A DNA stretch of 64,000 bases from Carettochelys insculpta. Taxonomy: Eukaryota > Chordata > Testudines > Carettochelyidae. The notes under the pieces are model-generated. The model saw only the letters and a program-made list of their open reading frames with translations. It was not told the origin of the DNA and did not search any database. Shown piece after piece: positions 59,230 through 64,000 of this stretch. The DNA is taken from NCBI RefSeq assembly GCF_033958435.1, contig NC_134141.1, positions 103,023,001 to 103,087,000 of the forward strand, written 5' to 3'. The translations under genes were made by a program, and so were the position numbers. The first letter of the stretch is position 1, and every line of letters begins with the position of its first letter.

Positions 59230-59544
59230 GGCCTTGCCTACACTAGTCCCCTCCTTCAAAGGGGGCATGATGATCAGCTTGATGAGGAGGCTAATGAGAT
59301 GCAGTGCAGCACCTCATTAGCATAGTGACCCCCCCCAGGAACTTTGAAGTTAACTTCAAAGTGCTGACAGGTGCTATAGCCATGGATGCTAGAAGTGCAC
59401 ACCCCCTCTGAAGTCAGCAGCTTCAATGTTCCTCAGCCATTATGCTTATGAGGTGCTGCATATGCATTGCAGTGCCTCATTAGCCACCTGCTCAGCCTGA
59501 CTACCCTGCCCCCTTCAAAGGAGGGAGTTAGTGTAGGCAAGCCA
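59230..59544. mobile_element. Harbinger-like palindromic MITE
   Basis: Starts GGCCTTGCCTACACTAG and ends TTAGTGTAGGCAAGCCA, with flanking TCA and TCA. Its inner arms carry CCTCATTAGCATAGTG facing ATTATGCTTATGAGG, with AACTTTGAAGTTAACTTC near the middle. Confidence 0.8.
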
Positions 59545-60250
59545 TCAGTGTAATAAATTTGTCATTGGATGTCATGTACCCACCCTGAGTACAGCAATGC
59601 TACAAGCAGCTACCCTCTCCAAGAATGAGTTAACAGTGGAAACTTTGACAAAGGTAGTCAGTCCAAAATAGCCACCTGTGCACAACACAAGCCTGGAGTA
59701 ACACTTGAGCAGTTGGTGCCATATTTAGATAATTGGGCAGTCTGGTGATGGTATCCTATGCCCTCTAGATAAACCAGGTCTGTGTGACAAGTGTTTGAAA
59801 TCCAGAACAGTTCTGACCTATCCTTCAGTAGCTTAATGAAGTTTACAAAGAAACTTAACTTGGAGTCTTTGAAGCATGACTTGAGGGCTTCAGTTGTTCA
59901 TCCCAAGTTAGGGACCTATTGGAGGGGTGGGTGAGGTTCTGTAGCTTGGAACCTAAAACAGGCCAGATTTAGATCACAAGGGTCCCTGCTCCCCTTAATT
60001 TGAGTAAATATAAATCCTTGGGGTTTGCAGGCAAATCTCCCACCCTGCAAAGTGTTTGCAGAACAGATATGTAAACAGACAACTTCTGGACTAATTCCTA
60101 TGGTAGTATCCAGTGGAAACTTACATGCACTCTGTCCTAGAGCAAAAGAGCTTTAATCCTTACCTAATTGATCAGAAGGGGAACATCTGCTTGGGAAATA
60201 CTAGAGCAGAAAACAAGTCTTTCTCACCATGCTTGCAGTGAACTCTGAAG
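59545..60250. other. gene-free interval
   Basis: No gene or recognised repeat. Confidence 0.5.
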
Positions 60251-60252
60251 CA

Positions 60253-61227
60253 CATGGTTTCCCAAACTGGAGGTGGTGAAGCAGTTCTAGGGGATATGAA
60301 GCAACCCACCCTTCCCATCATTCCCCCAACTCCAAAAAAGAGCCAGCCTTTCCTTTCTGCTCTCAGCCCTTGCCATTTTATGTGGGTGACCTAGAGCAGC
60401 TGCTATAAAAAACAGGTAGCTAGCAAAGGCCCACATGGAGCTAGCTGCTTCCTGCAAAGGTGAGTGGGGTGGGGAAAGAGAAGGGGGGGTTGGAGTTAGA
60501 TGAGGGGCTGGCAGTGCCTGGCTTTGCGGGAGGGGAGGCACTTGGGTGGGTGGCTCATGGGCACCTGGCCCATGCTCAGGCAGGCAACTCAGGTGGCTGG
60601 TCCTGGCAGCACCAGGGCTCAGGCACCTGATCCTGGGAGAGCTGGGGTTTGGGTGCCTGGCTGTGGCAGGTGGCTTGGGCAGCTGGTCCCAGCAGTGTGG
60701 GCGGCTTCAGTGTCTGGCCTGGCAGCACAGGGGCTCAGGTGGGTGACTAAGGTGACTGGCCCACAGCTGGTAGGCAGGCTGCTGTTCTCAGCAGCATGGG
60801 GGCTTGGGCGGCTGGCCCTGGGAGTGCCGGGGCTTGGGTCAGCAGCTGGCTCTGGCAGTGCTGGGTTAGGCAAGTGGGCAGCTTAGGCTGCACCAGGCAT
60901 CTACAAGATGGGACCTGTGCTATTAGCCTGGATGTTCCATAGCTGGTCTCCTGGGGTTTCCCAACTTATGAAGAAAATGCAGCAGCTACTTTCACATTAA
61001 ATTCATTTGTTTCTGCTGTTAAATTACATTTTTATTAAATTTTTAGGCCAAGAAAAACTTACTTTTAATTTTAACATTTTTATATCAAGATTTTGTATTT
61101 ATTTTAAATTACTAATTGAACTTTTTGCTAAAAGGGGGGTTGGATGATGGTGAAGAAGAGGTGTGGGGGTGAGGGCTTCTGAAAAATCAAAAGGGGGGCC
61201 TGATGCTGTAAAGTTTGGGAACTGCTG
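60253..61227. mobile_element. hAT-type element containing a GC-rich minisatellite
   Basis: Left end CATGGTTTCCCAAACT. Right end AGTTTGGGAACTGCTG; the two match at 12 of 16 when inverted. The 8-bp flanks CTGAAGCA (60245-60252) and CTGAGGCA (61228-61235) agree at 7 of 8. No transposase is present. It is much more GC-rich in the middle than its neighbours. Confidence 0.72.
60560..60890. repeat. minisatellite, roughly 40-50-bp GC-rich units
   Basis: Imperfect repeats of GGCTCAGG or GGCTTGGG, a GGCTGGTCC-like block and CAGCACCAGGG-like blocks. The 128-codon open frame over it is an artefact of repeats without TA-containing triplets. Confidence 0.65.
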
Positions 61228-61235
61228 CTGAGGCA

Positions 61236-64000
61236 TGTACCGTAAGTCAACATTAGCCATGCCCATCATTGGCTTGCTCTGTGGGCGTTGCCTTTTCTGT
61301 GTCATTTATTAAGAGAACAACAATTCTAAACCCAGTCCCAGCAGTTTCTTCCATTTAGCTAAAAATCTAGAACTATGCACCCTATCTTGCAACTTACATA
61401 TGCACTATGCATTTTAGAAGCAACTACATTGGCTTCAGGAGGGATGAGAAGGTAATCACCTTTCACTTTTTTTCTTGGCTCTTACATTACCCAGAACAAA
61501 GTAAAATGTATGTTCATCTTCAGGGCTCCTTTTTTTCTTATAACCTTGAAAGTTTCTTGTTACGTTTCTAAAATGCCACTTGATAGTACCAGTTTCAGAC
61601 TACTTGGATTTTGTATTACATCTGTCTGGTATGTTCAGACATATATGGGTAAAAGGTGTCAGCAGTTATATTTGTGGATGCAATTATCTTAGCTCCAGTT
61701 TTATTATAAATGCTGTGCTAAAGTATTATCTGGTTTGTTGCTTCTTTTGCCAGACAGATTTCTCCATGAAAAACTCAATCACTTTTCTAGTTATGGGGCT
61801 ACAGATTACTGACATTTCTAAGATCCTAGTCTATACTCCATTCTCTGAAGCCAGCTCTCAGTAGTGAGTTATTGCCGTGTTGTAGTGATTAGCTCTCGAG
61901 AGCTGTGCTAGTTACACGGCATTTCCATGAAGAGATGCAAAAAGACACATTTCACCACCAGCAGCAGAGTCCTGCCAACTCAATACTCCTAAAGTAAAAT
62001 TGTAAGAATTACCAAACTGAATTAGTCCAGTACCTTGTCTCTGGTGCTTTGGAAGAAGGTAAGAACGCTGCAGTAAGCAGAAACAAGACAACTAAAGCTG
62101 GGAAAACTTTTTAGGTGGGACACAAAAACACGCCAAGAAACCTGAAGAGTTAAAAAGGAAAAATTTTGACTTCCTAGTCTAAACAAAACATAGAGTCAGT
62201 GTTTTGATTTCAAATTTGGCCAATTAAAAATAAACATACACCCAGGGGGTAGCTCGCTCTTGAAGTAGCTGAACTGAAATAGAAACTAATTTAGATTAGA
62301 CGCTTTAAAATAAAACAACTTTTTTGGTTTTTTGAGTTTGGGTGTTGTGCTTGTGTTTTCAATGGGAAAATGTTTAAAAATGGTCTGGGTTTGAATCTCT
62401 CTATTTTCTTTTGCTTGCTTTCTTCTTGGCTCCTAATTAAAGATGGAATTGACTCAGCTCTAAGCATAATGCACCCATAGTAGTTTTGACACTGACTGCC
62501 TAAAAGACACTGGTTTAAATCCTGAGCTATGAGGTTTAACATCCAGTCTAAAAAGTTTAGTGACTTCATATTCTTAAGATTCAAAAGGGATGGAAGAACC
62601 AAGAACAATTTGTTAGTTTGGGGAGTTCTGGACTCAAGTTCTATGATTTTAGATATGTTATATGGAAAATATTTCCTCTTTTTTTAACGATCCACATTTG
62701 AATTGCCATGACTGTCCACTTGTTTTTATGTTGTGAGACAAGAACTGAGGTTTCTAATCTGTTGTCTAAACTTTTATAATGCCTCATCTTATCTGACTCC
62801 TTGCTATTGTTAATAGTCCTGATCTTCTTTCCTTGTAAGTGTTTAAGGTGCTTCATTTGTTTTTCCCCTTTCCAAATCACCTGAAGTTCTGCAATTATAT
62901 ATTCAGAGTTGGTATTACCAATCATGAATACAGGCAAACCTTCTCAAGCCTTAAATTCAGATCCTCATGGTCCTTTGCACGTTGCTTAACTCAATCATCA
63001 AGCCAAATTCCTTGCTTCACTTCGTCAATTTCATAACTCTGTATTAAGATAGCCCAAAGCACATCTTATAACTTAAAATTATAGTGTTAGCCAATAACAG
63101 ATCACTAACATAACCAGGGTGTTTCCGGTACACAAATGAGATTCTGCCAGTGTTATACAACCTCAGGGTACAGGAAAAGTGCAATCAAGTTTCTGTTGGG
63201 AAATTCACCCTGTGTTCTCCTCTTCCCCCTACTGCAGAAATTGTCATCTAGCCAGAGCACACTGGTTTTCTGTTTCTGTAATCAGGAGCAGCTCTATCCG
63301 CAATACCCTTGATTAACAGATACGCTCCAGATCAGTATCTGTTTGTGGGTCCCAGAGGCAAAGCTTTGATGTGGAGCCCAACTCCTCTAGGGTTCAGGAA
63401 TGTTCTGGGTTCAGTCACATCCATGTAAGCTATATTTTCAAAGTACTCGCTTTGGAGAATGAAGCAGCCATCTGGGAGGTCCCTTTGGAGCAGAAGTTAC
63501 AGGGCATATTTATTCAGCATTTGTCTTTGAAGTCTTTGCTCCCTGCTGCCACACTCAGCAGCATTCTGGATGGCAGTGCTGCTTTCAACTCCTTCCTGTT
63601 CAAATGGGGCACATTCAGTTGCCTGACTCAGCTCTGTGCCAGTTAGCAGTAGTTCAGTGATTTTAATAGCAGGATGACAAGCATGTCCCCTTCCCTAATC
63701 GCAATGCTTCTCATGCAGCTGTCACTCCAACCTCACAGAGAAACAGGGAATGTTGGTTGCTTCTTTTGAAGCCATCTTTTTTATTTTATTTTTTTATAAT
63801 AAGGATGCAGCAGAACACAAGAGTTGCATACAGAGACGATGGTGGCTGACCAAGCAGGGGCTTGCTAGAGGTCATGAAATCATTTCCAGAGAGTTCGTTA
63901 AGCTCACACACACTGCAAACTCCAAACAAAAGTGTCACAAATCCACACTGTCAGGTCTGTGTCTTGGCAGGTAAATGGTCCTTTGAAGTAACTCCTTTCA
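61236..64000. other. gene-free right end
   Basis: AT-rich DNA. I looked for an exon of C9, the gene that follows DAB2 in human, and did not find a recognisable one. Short open frames have no domain. Confidence 0.5.

Noticed and set aside
60500..60886. 128-codon open frame downstream of DAB2
   Set aside because: It is a minisatellite with few TA-containing triplets, inside a hAT element. No domain and no splice context.
62291..62608. 105-codon minus-strand frame
   Set aside because: Low-complexity, no domain, no splice or start context. Looks like chance in AT-rich DNA.
61236..64000. Search for C9, the expected next gene
   Set aside because: No exon with a signal peptide and following thrombospondin or LDL-A like sequence was visible before the window ends. 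It may lie further right.

Overview
The window is vertebrate nuclear DNA, most likely from a turtle. It has a spliced single-copy gene with vertebrate splice sites, CR1 LINE tails ending in the ATTCTATG repeat, tRNA-derived and MIR-like SINEs, and many hAT and Harbinger-like DNA transposons of the TGTCTACACTA type that I associate with turtles and crocodilians. There are no bacterial features. The species call is an inference from repeat content.

One protein-coding gene is present and it looks complete: DAB2 (Disabled homolog 2), on the + strand. It runs from a CpG-rich promoter and noncoding first exon near 21.39-21.44 kb to a poly(A) site near 57.8-57.9 kb. The ATG is at 37671 and the stop at 53914-53916. 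Thirteen coding exons join to an open frame of 760 codons plus stop (human DAB2 is 770 aa). The product is an endocytic adaptor with an N-terminal PTB domain, a clathrin box, AP-2-binding DPF motifs, EH-domain NPF motifs, a myosin VI region and proline-rich SH3 ligands. Intron 6 uses a GC-AG splice pair. The large 633-nt exon 10 is an in-frame cassette. A 2.4-kb intron interrupts the 3' UTR 5 nt after the stop.

Layout: 1-0.78 kb, no feature recognised. 0.78-6.7 kb, a decayed I/Jockey-group LINE on the minus strand, broken by a 2.2-kb Harbinger-like element and by a hAT element that itself holds a palindromic MITE. 6.7-21.3 kb, gene-free DNA with SINEs, CR1 fragments, a hAT MITE and several Harbinger-like elements, one of which holds tandem repeats. 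21.35-21.9 kb, CpG-rich promoter. 21.4-57.9 kb, the DAB2 transcription unit, whose introns carry hAT copies, palindromic elements and a locally duplicated segment. 57.9-64 kb, downstream DNA with a SINE, a TCA-flanked MITE and a hAT element containing a GC-rich minisatellite. I searched the downstream end for the first exon of C9, the expected neighbour in human, and saw none.

No new multi-gene system is visible. The most informative material is the transposon stratigraphy: several insertions can be proved from target-site duplications, from the interrupted LINE reading frame resuming across a junction, or from a paralogous copy with an empty site.
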